64,000 nucleotides of DNA, from positions 162,604-226,603 of the forward strand of contig NZ_JBIGIA010000011.1 in assembly GCF_043555975.1 (NCBI RefSeq), given 5' to 3'. How positions within the stretch are numbered: position 1 is the first letter of the stretch; every line of letters begins with the position of its first letter. The position numbers and the translations under genes are program-made. Below are positions 33,609 through 41,518 of this stretch, in pieces. Under the pieces are notes generated by a model. It saw nothing but the letters and a program-made list of their open reading frames with translations, was not told the origin of the DNA and did no database searches. The stretch is from Pelomonas nitida (GTDB taxonomy: Bacteria > Pseudomonadota > Gammaproteobacteria > Burkholderiales > Burkholderiaceae_C).

Positions 33609-33950
33609 ATGCAAGTCCTGTTCAAGTTCCGTGCGCCGCATGCGTCCGATCACCGCGAGTTGGCCCAGGCCCGACTGCGCACCGCCCTCTCGCGGCTGGC
33701 CAGCCGGGTGCCCCGGGCCACGGTGCAGCTGGCCGATCTGAACGGCCCGCGCGGCGGCGTCGACAAGCTCTGCCAGCTGGAACTGCACACCGTGGGCGCC
33801 GGCACTGTGATCGTGCGGTCGGTGGCCAGCGAGTGGCGCGCGGCCTTCGACAACGCCCTGGCCCGCGCGCTGCGCCTGCTGGCGCGGCTGCTGCACCGCC
33901 AACCCCGCCGGGCGCTGCCGCTGCGCCGCCAACTGCCCGACGGGCTTTGA
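33609..33950 (+). CDS. HPF/RaiA-like ribosome-associated protein
   Basis: 113 aa. The pattern RLRTALSRLASRVPRATVQLADLNGPRGGVDKLCQLE matches the S30AE fold of hibernation factors (HPF, YfiA/RaiA): an amphipathic helix, then a strand, then the NGPRGGxDKxC turn. A second helix, WRAAFDNALARALRLLARLL, follows and then a basic tail (HRQPRRALPLRRQ). Such proteins bind in the 30S subunit decoding channel in stationary phase or stress. This is a short form without the long dimerisation domain. The start ATG is 3 bases after the hairpin that contains its ribosome binding site. Confidence 0.75.
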   Translation: MQVLFKFRAPHASDHRELAQARLRTALSRLASRVPRATVQLADLNGPRGGVDKLCQLELHTVGAGTVIVRSVASEWRAAFDNALARALRLLARLLHRQPRRALPLRRQLPDGL

Positions 33951-33995
33951 TGGCCTGCCGCCCCCAACATCGCTTCGCTTCCCAGGAGTCTGCCC

Positions 33996-34283
33996 ATGAA
34001 ATGCCCCCATTGCCCTGACACCGCCCTCGTGATGAGCGAGCGCCAGGGTGTCGAGATCGATTACTGCCCCCAATGCCGTGGTGTGTGGCTGGACCGTGGC
34101 GAGCTCGACAAGCTCATCGAGCGCGCCGCCGCAGCCGCCCCCAGCCCGGCCGCCGCCCCTGTGCGGCGGCCTGATTTCGTCGACTCCGACTACGGTCGCC
34201 ATGGCAGTCATGGCAGTCATGGCAGCCATGGCCACCACGGCGGCACGCGGCGCAAGTCCTGGCTCAGCGACTTCTTCGATTGA
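33996..34283 (+). CDS. zf-TFIIB zinc-ribbon protein with His-rich tail
   Basis: 95 aa. The N-terminal zinc ribbon carries MKCPHC and YCPQCRGVWLDRGELDKLI, the TFIIB-type zinc-finger pattern of small bacterial proteins of unknown role. An Ala/Pro linker follows, then a repetitive tail of Gly-Ser-His units (GSHGSHGSHGHHGG) that could bind extra metal, ending KSWLSDFFD. AGGAG precedes the ATG at good spacing. It lies 45 bases after the HPF-like gene and may be co-expressed with it. Confidence 0.85.
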   Translation: MKCPHCPDTALVMSERQGVEIDYCPQCRGVWLDRGELDKLIERAAAAAPSPAAAPVRRPDFVDSDYGRHGSHGSHGSHGHHGGTRRKSWLSDFFD

Positions 34284-34288
34284 TGATG

Positions 34289-34307
34289 GGGCCCGGTGCA
34301 CGGGCCC
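34289..34307 (+). terminator. GC hairpin after the zinc-ribbon gene
   Basis: GGGCCCG (34289-34295) pairs with CGGGCCC (34301-34307) with a 5-base loop, 5 bases after the stop. It lacks a T-run, so termination is uncertain. Confidence 0.4.
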
Positions 34308-34373
34308 GCCGTTGATCGCAGCCGCAGGGCCGCCCCGACACAATGGGGCTCTTCGCCGTCACCCCTGTTGGCC

Positions 34374-35522
34374 ATGCCCGTCCTGCCCGCCAAGCTGCCG
34401 AACACCGGCACCACCATCTTCACCGTCATGTCGGCGCTCGCCGCCGACCACGGGGCGGTCAACCTGGGCCAGGGCTTTCCTGACTTCGGTGCCGACCCGG
34501 CGCTGCTGCAGCGGGTCACCGACGCAATGGCCGCCGGCCACAATCAGTACCCGCCGATGGCCGGTGTGCCGGCCTTGCGCGAGGCCATCGCGGCCAAGCT
34601 CAACGGCGTCTACGGCGCGGCCTACGACGCCGGCACCGACATCACCGTCACCGCTGGCGGCACGCAAGGCCTCATCACCGCGTTGCAGGCCTGCGTGGGC
34701 GCGGGCGACGAGGTCATCATCCTCGAGCCCGCCTACGACAGCTACGACCCGGCCATCCGCCTGGCCGGCGCCGTGCCGGTGGGCGTGCCGATGACGCTGG
34801 ACTACCGCATCGACTGGGCGGCCGTGCGCGCCGCCATCACGCCCCGCACCAGGGCGCTGGTGCTGAACACGCCGCACAACCCCAGCGGCCGTGTCGCCAC
34901 TCGCGACGATCTGCTGACGCTGGAACGCCTCGCCGAGGAACACGACCTGTTCATCGTCAGCGACGAGGTCTATGAGCACATGGTGTTCGACGGCCAGCCG
35001 CACGAGAGCGTTGCCCGCTACCCGCGCTTGCGTGCGCGCAGCTTTCTCGTCAGCAGCTTCGGCAAGACCTTCCACGTGACGGGCTGGAAGGTCGGCTTCG
35101 TGGCCGCGCCGCCCGCGCTCACGGCGGCGTTTCGCCGGTTGCATCAGTACACGGTGTTCACGGTGCACACGCCGACCCAGCATGCGCTCGCCGCCTACCT
35201 GGCCGACCCCGCGCCGTGGCAGGGCCTGAGCCGCTTCTACCAGGCCAAGCGCGACGCCTTCCGCGCGGCGCTGGCCGGCACGCTGCTGAAGCTGCTGCCC
35301 TGCGAGGGCACCTATTTCCAGACGGTGGACTACAGCGCCGTGTCGGCGTTGAACGAACTGGACTTCGCCCGCTGGCTGACCGCCGACGTGGGCGTGGCGG
35401 CCATACCGCTGTCGGTCTTCTACCAGCAGCCGCAGGAGCGGCGCCATGTTCGGTTTTGCTTCGCCAAACGTGATGAGACGCTGGCGCTGGCGGCCAGTCG
35501 TTTGCAGGCCGGGCTGGGCTAG
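34374..35522 (+). CDS. PLP-dependent class I aminotransferase (methionine aminotransferase, YbdL-like)
   Basis: 382 aa, fold type I. Motifs: VNLGQGFPDF, AGHNQYPPMAGVPALREAI, TAGGTQGLITALQA, VLNTPHNPSGRV, FIVSDEVYEHMVFDG and the PLP-lysine region VSSFGKTFHVTGWKVG, then a C-terminal Arg in HVRFCFAKRDETL. This is closest in character to YbdL, which transaminates methionine with broad 2-oxoacid acceptors; kynurenine aminotransferase-like activity is an alternative. The ATG at 34374 gives the family-typical start MPVLPAKLPNTGTTIF. Confidence 0.9.
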   Translation: MPVLPAKLPNTGTTIFTVMSALAADHGAVNLGQGFPDFGADPALLQRVTDAMAAGHNQYPPMAGVPALREAIAAKLNGVYGAAYDAGTDITVTAGGTQGLITALQACVGAGDEVIILEPAYDSYDPAIRLAGAVPVGVPMTLDYRIDWAAVRAAITPRTRALVLNTPHNPSGRVATRDDLLTLERLAEEHDLFIVSDEVYEHMVFDGQPHESVARYPRLRARSFLVSSFGKTFHVTGWKVGFVAAPPALTAAFRRLHQYTVFTVHTPTQHALAAYLADPAPWQGLSRFYQAKRDAFRAALAGTLLKLLPCEGTYFQTVDYSAVSALNELDFARWLTADVGVAAIPLSVFYQQPQERRHVRFCFAKRDETLALAASRLQAGLG

Positions 35523-35562
35523 AGTTTTCGCGGCCCCGGCTTCACGCGGGGCGGGAGACGCC

Positions 35563-36669
35563 ATGAAGGACGTCCGGGACAAGCTGAATGCCTTCCTGCA
35601 GCAGTCGCGCGAGGTGCACGCCCAGGGCGGCCCCACGCCGTGGCGGCAGTTGCGCGACATCGCCCGGTTGACCCGTAGCGAGGCCCGCCTGGGCCCGGGC
35701 GACTACTACACCTACCGCCTGTTCGAGCCCGGGCTCACGCCGGCGGCCGTGGCCGAGTTTGTCGGCTGGCGCATGGAGTCGCGGCTGGACCGGCTCAACG
35801 AGCGCTCGTGGGCCTGCCTGGGCCTGGACAAGGTGCTCACCGCCGAACTGCTTGCTGCGCAGGGCCTGCGCTGCACCGAGACACGCGCCGTCTACCTGCC
35901 GGGCCGCACACGCTTGCTGCAGTCGGCCCGGCCCCTGGTGGACCTGGCGGAACTGCAGGCCTGGCTGCGCGAGCCTGCCCACTACCCGTTCTTCGGCAAG
36001 CCTTCGGCGAGCGGCTTCGGGCGCGGCGCCTGCTTCGCCGAGCGCTACGACCCGGCCGCCGATGCCGTGTGCCTGCGCAGCGGCGAGCGCGTGGCGGTGG
36101 CCGACTTCGTCGCGCCCCGGTTCGACCTGGAGCAGTTGGGCTACCTGCTGCAGACGCCGGTGGCGCCAGACCCGCGGCTCGTGCCGCAGATCGGCAGCCT
36201 CGTCACCAGCCTGCGGGTGATGGTGCTGCTGGACGAGGTCGAAGGGCCGCTCATCCACCGGGCGTTCTGGAAGCTGCCCACCGGCACGAACATGAACGAC
36301 AACTTCAACGACGGCCGCACCGGCAACCTCGCCGCCGGCATCGAGCTGGGCGACGGGCGTGTCACGCGGGTCGTCACCGGCAGCGGCTTGAGCCGTCGCG
36401 AAGTGCAGCGCCATCCCGACACCGGCGCTGACCTGCTCGCCCTGCGGGTGCCGGACTGGGCGGCCGTGCGCGCCTTCGTCGAGCGCGCCGCGCAGGTGTT
36501 CCCGAAGCTGCGTTTTCAGCAGTGGGACATCGCGCTGGCTGACGGTGGGCCGCTGGCGCTGGAGCTCAATCTGTTTGGCACCGGCGGCGGCGAGCTGAGC
36601 CAGATCATCGAGCGGCGCGGGCTGCTGGACGCCACGATGCGGCGCTTCCTGGCGCGGCACACCGCGTAG
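35563..36669 (+). CDS. ATP-grasp protein (sugar-transfer-associated type)
   Basis: 368 aa. The helical N-terminus contains RLTRSEARLGPGDYYTYRLFEPG. ATP-grasp features follow: a Lys in PFFGKPSASGFGRGA (glycine-rich loop), QIGSLVTSLRVMVLLDEVEG, LIHRAFWKLPTGTNMNDNFND and the metal/phosphate end FQQWDIALADGGPLALELNLFGTGG. It looks like the sugar-transfer-associated ATP-grasp family (PF14397 type), often near polysaccharide genes, but none are adjacent here. The substrate is unknown. GGGAGA precedes the ATG. The gene follows the aminotransferase after 40 bases and may share its transcript. Confidence 0.75.
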   Translation: MKDVRDKLNAFLQQSREVHAQGGPTPWRQLRDIARLTRSEARLGPGDYYTYRLFEPGLTPAAVAEFVGWRMESRLDRLNERSWACLGLDKVLTAELLAAQGLRCTETRAVYLPGRTRLLQSARPLVDLAELQAWLREPAHYPFFGKPSASGFGRGACFAERYDPAADAVCLRSGERVAVADFVAPRFDLEQLGYLLQTPVAPDPRLVPQIGSLVTSLRVMVLLDEVEGPLIHRAFWKLPTGTNMNDNFNDGRTGNLAAGIELGDGRVTRVVTGSGLSRREVQRHPDTGADLLALRVPDWAAVRAFVERAAQVFPKLRFQQWDIALADGGPLALELNLFGTGGGELSQIIERRGLLDATMRRFLARHTA

Positions 36670-36670
36670 C

Positions 36671-36725
36671 GCCGACTCTCGGCGCCGGTTGCCGAGCATT
36701 CGGCATGCCGCAACCGAGCTTTCGG
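36671..36725. repeat. three phased short palindromes upstream of ilvD
   Basis: The motif CCGA-(3 or 4 bases)-TCGG occurs three times: GCCGACTCTCGGC at 36671-36683, GCCGAGCATTCGGC at 36691-36704 and CCGAGCTTTCGG at 36714-36725. Centres are about 20.5 and 22 bases apart, near two helical turns. They lie between the ATP-grasp stop and the ilvD start (36816) and could be operator sites or a compact 3'-end hairpin array. Confidence 0.6.
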
Positions 36726-36815
36726 CGCCGCTGCGGAATAGCGTTCGGGCGAGACAGCGGCCGGGCCGTGCAAGAAAATCGCGGTCTTTCCGACCCGCAC
36801 GCCGCAGGCCCCGCC

Positions 36816-38675
36816 ATGCCCACCTACCGCTCCAAGACCTCCACCGCCGGCCGCAACATGGCCGGCGCCCGCTCGCTGTGGCGCGCCACCGGCATGAAGG
36901 ACGATGATTTCTCCAAGCCCATCATCGCCATCGCCAACAGCTTCACGCAGTTCGTGCCCGGCCATGTGCACCTGAAGGACCTGGGCCAGCTGGTGGCCCG
37001 CGAGATCGAGGCCGTGGGTGGCGTGGCCAAGGAGTTCAACACCATCGCCGTGGACGACGGCATCGCGATGGGCCACGACGGCATGCTGTATTCGCTGCCC
37101 AGCCGCGATATCATTGCCGACTCGGTCGAGTACATGGTCAACGCCCACTGCGCCGACGCGCTGGTGTGCATCTCCAACTGCGACAAGATCACCCCCGGCA
37201 TGCTGATGGCCGCGATGCGGCTCAACATCCCCGTGGTGTTCGTCTCCGGCGGCCCGATGGAAGCCGGCAAGGTGCGCCTGGCGGTGCCCGGCACGGCCAA
37301 GATCGAGATCAAGAAGCTGGACCTGATCGACGCGATGGTCATGGCCGCCGACAGCAAGGTCAGCGACGCCGATCTGGCCGAGGTCGAGCGCTCGGCCTGC
37401 CCCACCTGCGGCAGCTGCTCGGGCATGTTCACCGCCAACTCGATGAACTGCCTGACAGAGGCGCTGGGCCTCTCGCTGCCGGGCAACGGCACGGTGGTGG
37501 CCACGCATGCCGACCGCGAGGCGCTGTTCAAGCAGGCCGGCCGCACGGCGGTCGAGCTGTGCAAGCGCTACTACGAGCAGGACGACGGCAGCGTGCTGCC
37601 GCGCGCGGTGGGCTTCAAGGCCTTCGAGAACGCCATCGCGCTGGACATCGCCATGGGCGGCTCCACCAACACCATCCTGCACCTGCTGGCGATTGCCCAG
37701 GAGGCCGAGATCGACTTCACGATGGCCGACATCGACCGCATGTCGCGCCACGTGCCGCAGCTGTGCAAGGTGGCGCCCAACACCAACAAGTACCACATCG
37801 AAGACGTGCACCGCGCCGGCGGCATCATGGCCATCCTGGGCGAGCTGGACCGTGCCGGCAAGCTGCACACCGACGTGCCCACCGTGCACGCCAAGACCCT
37901 GAAGGACGCGCTGGACCAGTGGGACATCGCCCGCAACCCGAGCGAGGCGGTCAAGACCTTCTATAGGGCCGGCCCCGCCGGCATCCCCACGCAGGTGGCC
38001 TTCAGCCAGAACACGCGCTGGCCGAGCCTGGACACCGACCGCGCCGAGGGCTGCATCCGCTCGTTCGAACACGCCTTCAGCAAGGAAGGCGGCCTGGCCG
38101 TGCTGCGCGGCAACATCGCGCTGGACGGTTGCGTCGTGAAGACGGCCGGCGTGGACGACAGCCTGCTGGTGTTCGAAGGCCCGGCCCACGTGGTGGAGAG
38201 CCAGGACGAGGCCGTCGCCAACATCCTGGACGACAAGGTGAAGGCCGGCGACGTGGTGGTGGTGCGCTACGAAGGCCCCAAGGGCGGCCCCGGCATGCAG
38301 GAAATGCTCTACCCGACGAGCTATATCAAGAGCAAGGGCCTGGGCAAGGCCTGCGCGCTGCTGACCGACGGCCGCTTCTCCGGCGGCACCTCGGGCCTGT
38401 CCATCGGCCACTGCTCGCCGGAAGCGGCGGCGGGCGGCGCGATCGGCCTGGTGCGCGACGGCGATCGCATCCGCATCGACATCCCCAACCGCCGCATCGA
38501 CGTGCTCGTCAGCGACGAGGATCTGGCCAAGCGCCGCGCCGAGCAAGATGCGAAGGGCTGGAAGCCGGCCGAAGCGCGTCCGCGCAAGGTGAGTGCCGCG
38601 CTGAAGGCCTATGCGCTGCTGGCGACCTCGGCGGACAAGGGCGCCGTCCGGGATGTGAGTCAACTGGGCGGTTGA
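36816..38675 (+). CDS. ilvD: dihydroxy-acid dehydratase
   Basis: 619 aa. Dehydrates 2,3-dihydroxy-isovalerate and the methylvalerate analogue in valine/isoleucine synthesis, and indirectly supports leucine and pantothenate. Iron-sulfur cluster Cys are seen in VCISNCDKITPGM and SACPTCGSCSGMFTANS. The C-terminal block GRFSGGTSGLSIGHCSPEAA is typical. The length and the start MPTYRSKTSTAGRNMAGAR match the long E. coli-type enzyme. It stands alone on the plus strand with a 146-base upstream region containing three palindromes. Confidence 0.97.
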   Translation: MPTYRSKTSTAGRNMAGARSLWRATGMKDDDFSKPIIAIANSFTQFVPGHVHLKDLGQLVAREIEAVGGVAKEFNTIAVDDGIAMGHDGMLYSLPSRDIIADSVEYMVNAHCADALVCISNCDKITPGMLMAAMRLNIPVVFVSGGPMEAGKVRLAVPGTAKIEIKKLDLIDAMVMAADSKVSDADLAEVERSACPTCGSCSGMFTANSMNCLTEALGLSLPGNGTVVATHADREALFKQAGRTAVELCKRYYEQDDGSVLPRAVGFKAFENAIALDIAMGGSTNTILHLLAIAQEAEIDFTMADIDRMSRHVPQLCKVAPNTNKYHIEDVHRAGGIMAILGELDRAGKLHTDVPTVHAKTLKDALDQWDIARNPSEAVKTFYRAGPAGIPTQVAFSQNTRWPSLDTDRAEGCIRSFEHAFSKEGGLAVLRGNIALDGCVVKTAGVDDSLLVFEGPAHVVESQDEAVANILDDKVKAGDVVVVRYEGPKGGPGMQEMLYPTSYIKSKGLGKACALLTDGRFSGGTSGLSIGHCSPEAAAGGAIGLVRDGDRIRIDIPNRRIDVLVSDEDLAKRRAEQDAKGWKPAEARPRKVSAALKAYALLATSADKGAVRDVSQLGG

Positions 38676-38775
38676 CCCTCCCGGCCGCGCGCGAGGCGGG
38701 GGCAGACGTGGGGGGTGAGGTGGCCGCCGATTGCAGTAGGCTCGCCCCTCGACACGCTTCAGCCCCCCCGCCGTC

Positions 38776-39597
38776 ATGCCCACCTTGCCGCTACACCGTC
38801 TTCCGCCCCAAGCCGAGACCGGGCCAGGCCTGTTGCGCAGAGACATGCTGGCCGGGCTGGCCGGCCTGGCGTGCGGCGGCACAGCCGTGGCGGCCGAGCC
38901 GCTGCAGGCGCTCATCCCGCGGGTCAAGCGCTCGGTTGTGGCCGTGGGCAGCTATGGCCTGATGGACACGCCGCGCTTTGGCTTTCGCGCAGCCGGCTTT
39001 GCCGTGGGCGACGGCCTGCATGTGCTGACCAACGCCCATGTGGTGCCCGAGGAGACGCCCGAGCGTATCGACCGCAGCATCGCCGTGCAGGTGTGGCTGG
39101 GCGATGGGCAATGGCAGACGCGCAGCGCCAAGTTGCTGGGCCGTGACCTGCGCAATGACCTGGCCGTGCTGGCCATCGACGGGCCGGCCTTGCCGGCGCT
39201 GAAGCTGGCCGAGCGCGACGCGGAGGAGGGCGCGTCGATTGCGCTGATGGGTTTTCCGATCGGCAATGCGCTGGGCCAGGTGCACACCACGCACCGCGGC
39301 ATCGTGTCCGCCTGGACGCTCATTGCCCAGCCGGCCGAAGGCCCGGCGGGCCTGGACCCGCGCGCCGTTCGCCAGCTGCGCAGCGGCGCCTTCAAGGTGA
39401 TGCAGCTCGATGCCGTCGCCTACCCCGGCAACAGCGGCGGGCCGGTGCTGGATGTCGAGACGGGTGAGGTGGTGGGCGTGCTGCAGGGCGGCGCCGTCAA
39501 GAGCACCAAGGAAGCCGCGCTCAGCGCGCCGACCGGCATCACCTACGCCGTGCCGGCCAGCACGGCCGCGCGGTTGTTGGCCGAATCGACGCGCTGA
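38776..39597 (+). CDS. exported trypsin-like serine protease (S1C-like, no PDZ)
   Basis: 273 aa. The N-terminus RRDMLAGLAGLACGGTAVAAEP resembles a twin-arginine-type or Sec signal (only one Arg-Arg pair, without the full Tat motif). The catalytic triad is visible: His in LTNAHVVPEE, Asp in RNDLAVLAID and Ser in AYPGNSGGPVLD. After the protease domain the chain ends, so there is no PDZ domain as in DegP/DegQ. It probably acts on misfolded or specific periplasmic substrates. Monocistronic by context. Confidence 0.88.
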   Translation: MPTLPLHRLPPQAETGPGLLRRDMLAGLAGLACGGTAVAAEPLQALIPRVKRSVVAVGSYGLMDTPRFGFRAAGFAVGDGLHVLTNAHVVPEETPERIDRSIAVQVWLGDGQWQTRSAKLLGRDLRNDLAVLAIDGPALPALKLAERDAEEGASIALMGFPIGNALGQVHTTHRGIVSAWTLIAQPAEGPAGLDPRAVRQLRSGAFKVMQLDAVAYPGNSGGPVLDVETGEVVGVLQGGAVKSTKEAALSAPTGITYAVPASTAARLLAESTR

Positions 39598-39699
39598 GCC
39601 GATCTGTCAGGCAGTTCTCGCGGCGGCACGTTTGTTACCGTCACGGTGGACGGCGGCGTCCGAATAATCGGGCTTCGTTTCCATGACCGGAGCCCCTCA

Positions 39700-40167
39700 A
39701 TGAAAACTGCAGCCATCGTGTTCGCGGCGCTGGCCGCGACGGCCGCGCTGTCGGCCGCGCCCGCGCGTGCCGCCGACGTCGGCGTATCGATCAGCATCGG
39801 CCAGCCTGGCTTTTATGGCCAGATCGACATCGGCAGCATGCGGCCACAGGTGATCTACCCGCAGCCGGTCATCATCCAGCGCGTCACCGCGCCACCGCCG
39901 CCGCTGTATCTGCGCGTGCCTCCGGGGCATGAAAAGAACTGGGCCAAGCACTGCAGCAAGTACGACGCCTGCGGCCGGCCGGTCTATTTCGTGAAGGGCG
40001 ATTGGTACGAGCGCGAGTACGTGCCGCGCTACCGCGACCAGTACGACCGCGAACGCGGCGGCTGGCGCGATGACGACGGCCCAGGGCGCGGGCGTGGCCG
40101 CGGCCATGACAAGGATGACGACAAGGGTCGAGGCCGGGGCCACGGCAACGGCCACGGCAGGGACTGA
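39700..40167 (+). CDS. small secreted protein with Arg/Gly/His/Asp-rich tail, unknown function
   Basis: 155 aa. The signal peptide ends ARAAD. The mature region GVSISIGQPGFYGQIDIG followed by a Pro-rich segment resembles a group of Burkholderiales exported proteins seen only by sequence. Two Cys lie in KHCSKYDACGRP. From about residue 105 the chain becomes highly charged and repetitive (RYRDQYDRERGG, then GRGRGRGHDKDDDKGRGRGHG) and is probably disordered. No enzyme motif is visible. A short gap precedes the convergent amaB-type gene. Confidence 0.75.
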   Translation: MKTAAIVFAALAATAALSAAPARAADVGVSISIGQPGFYGQIDIGSMRPQVIYPQPVIIQRVTAPPPPLYLRVPPGHEKNWAKHCSKYDACGRPVYFVKGDWYEREYVPRYRDQYDRERGGWRDDDGPGRGRGRGHDKDDDKGRGRGHGNGHGRD

Positions 40168-40241
40168 CGCCACCTCGGCTGTCGGGCTGCGCAGGGCTTC
40201 GACGCCGCGGGCCAGCCGATGCAGGGCGTGCGGCGAACGGT

Positions 40242-41507
40242 TCAGGCCTGCGCGCGGTCCAGGCCCAGCATCGCCTGCAACAGCACATTGCACCCGGCCT
40301 CGATGTGCTCGGGCTTGGCGTCCTCGATCTCGTTGTGGCTGATGCCGTCCTTGCAGGGAATGAAGATCATGCCGGCCGGGGCCAGGCGGGCCATGTAGAC
40401 GGCGTCATGGCCGGCGCCTGAGACAGCTGGCATGTTGCTGTAGCCCAGCTCGTTCGCCGCCTTCTGCACGGCGGCGATGCAGTCGGCGTGGAAGGGCTGG
40501 GCGGGGTAGGCGCTGACCGGGGTGATTTCGATCGGCAGGCCGCTCTCCGCGCTCAATTTCGCAGCGACTGATCGGATGTCGGCGTCCATCGCCTCGCACA
40601 GCGCGTCCGTCGCGTTGCGCAGGTCGATGCTGAACTTCACGCGGCCAGGGATGACGTTGCGGCTGTTGGGGTGCACCTGCACCATGCCCACCGTGCCACG
40701 GCCATGCGGCGGGTGGCGGTGGGCGCAGGCCACCACTTCCTGCATCAGCTTGGTGGCCACCTGCAGCGCATCCTTGCGCAGCGCCATCGGCGTGGGGCCG
40801 GCGTGGGCTTCCATGCCGGTGACGACGCAGTCGTACCAGCGAATGCCCAGCACGCCCGTGACCACGCCGATGGTCTTGTCGTGGTCTTCCAGCACCGGGC
40901 CCTGCTCGATGTGGGTCTCGAAGTAGGCGCCGATGGGGTGGTCGCCAGGCTCCTGATCGCCGATGTAGCCGATGCGCTCCAGTTCGCCCTTGACGGTCTT
41001 GCCTTCGGTGTCGGTGGCCGCGTAGGCGTGCTCCAGCGTGAAGGCCTTGGCGAACACGCCCGAGCCCATCATGACGGGCACGAAGCGCGAGCCTTCCTCG
41101 TTGGTCCAGAACGCGACTTCGATGGGAGCTTCCGTTTCGATGCCGTGGTCATTCAGCGTGCGCACGACCTCGATGCCGGCCAGCACGCCGTAGTTGCCGT
41201 CGAACTTGCCGCCGGTGGGCTGGGTGTCGATGTGGCTGCCGGTCATGATGGGCGGCAGCGTGTTGTTGCGGCCGGCGCGGCGCATGAAGACATTGCCGAT
41301 CTTGTCGACCGTGATGGTCATGCCGGCCTCGCGCGCCCAGCGCGTGACGAGGTCGCGGCCCTGCTTGTCGAGGTCGGTCAGCGTGAGGCGGCAGACGCCG
41401 CCCTTGTCGGTGGCGCCGATCTGGGCCAGTTCCATCAGCGAGGCCCATAGGCGCGAACCGTTGACGCGGAGTTTGGTGATGTCGGGGGTCTTGGCGGGCA
41501 TGTCCAT
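40242..41507 (-). CDS. amaB: Zn-dependent N-carbamoyl-beta-alanine amidohydrolase (beta-ureidopropionase, M20 family)
   Basis: 421 aa. Third step of reductive pyrimidine breakdown: N-carbamoyl-beta-alanine to beta-alanine, NH3 and CO2. M20/AmaB motifs: ITVDKIGNVFMRRAG, TGSHIDTQPTGGKFDG (metal His/Asp), FWTNEEGSRF (catalytic/metal Glu), VVTGMEAHAGPTPM, and SGAGHDAVYMA near the C-terminus. The ATG at 41507 is chosen because AAGGAG sits 6 bases upstream; an ATG at 41522 is possible. Last gene of the six-gene minus-strand operon; the start is 11 bases after hydA. Confidence 0.93.
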   Translation of the reverse strand: MDMPAKTPDITKLRVNGSRLWASLMELAQIGATDKGGVCRLTLTDLDKQGRDLVTRWAREAGMTITVDKIGNVFMRRAGRNNTLPPIMTGSHIDTQPTGGKFDGNYGVLAGIEVVRTLNDHGIETEAPIEVAFWTNEEGSRFVPVMMGSGVFAKAFTLEHAYAATDTEGKTVKGELERIGYIGDQEPGDHPIGAYFETHIEQGPVLEDHDKTIGVVTGVLGIRWYDCVVTGMEAHAGPTPMALRKDALQVATKLMQEVVACAHRHPPHGRGTVGMVQVHPNSRNVIPGRVKFSIDLRNATDALCEAMDADIRSVAAKLSAESGLPIEITPVSAYPAQPFHADCIAAVQKAANELGYSNMPAVSGAGHDAVYMARLAPAGMIFIPCKDGISHNEIEDAKPEHIEAGCNVLLQAMLGLDRAQA

Positions 41508-41518
41508 GAGGTTCTCCT

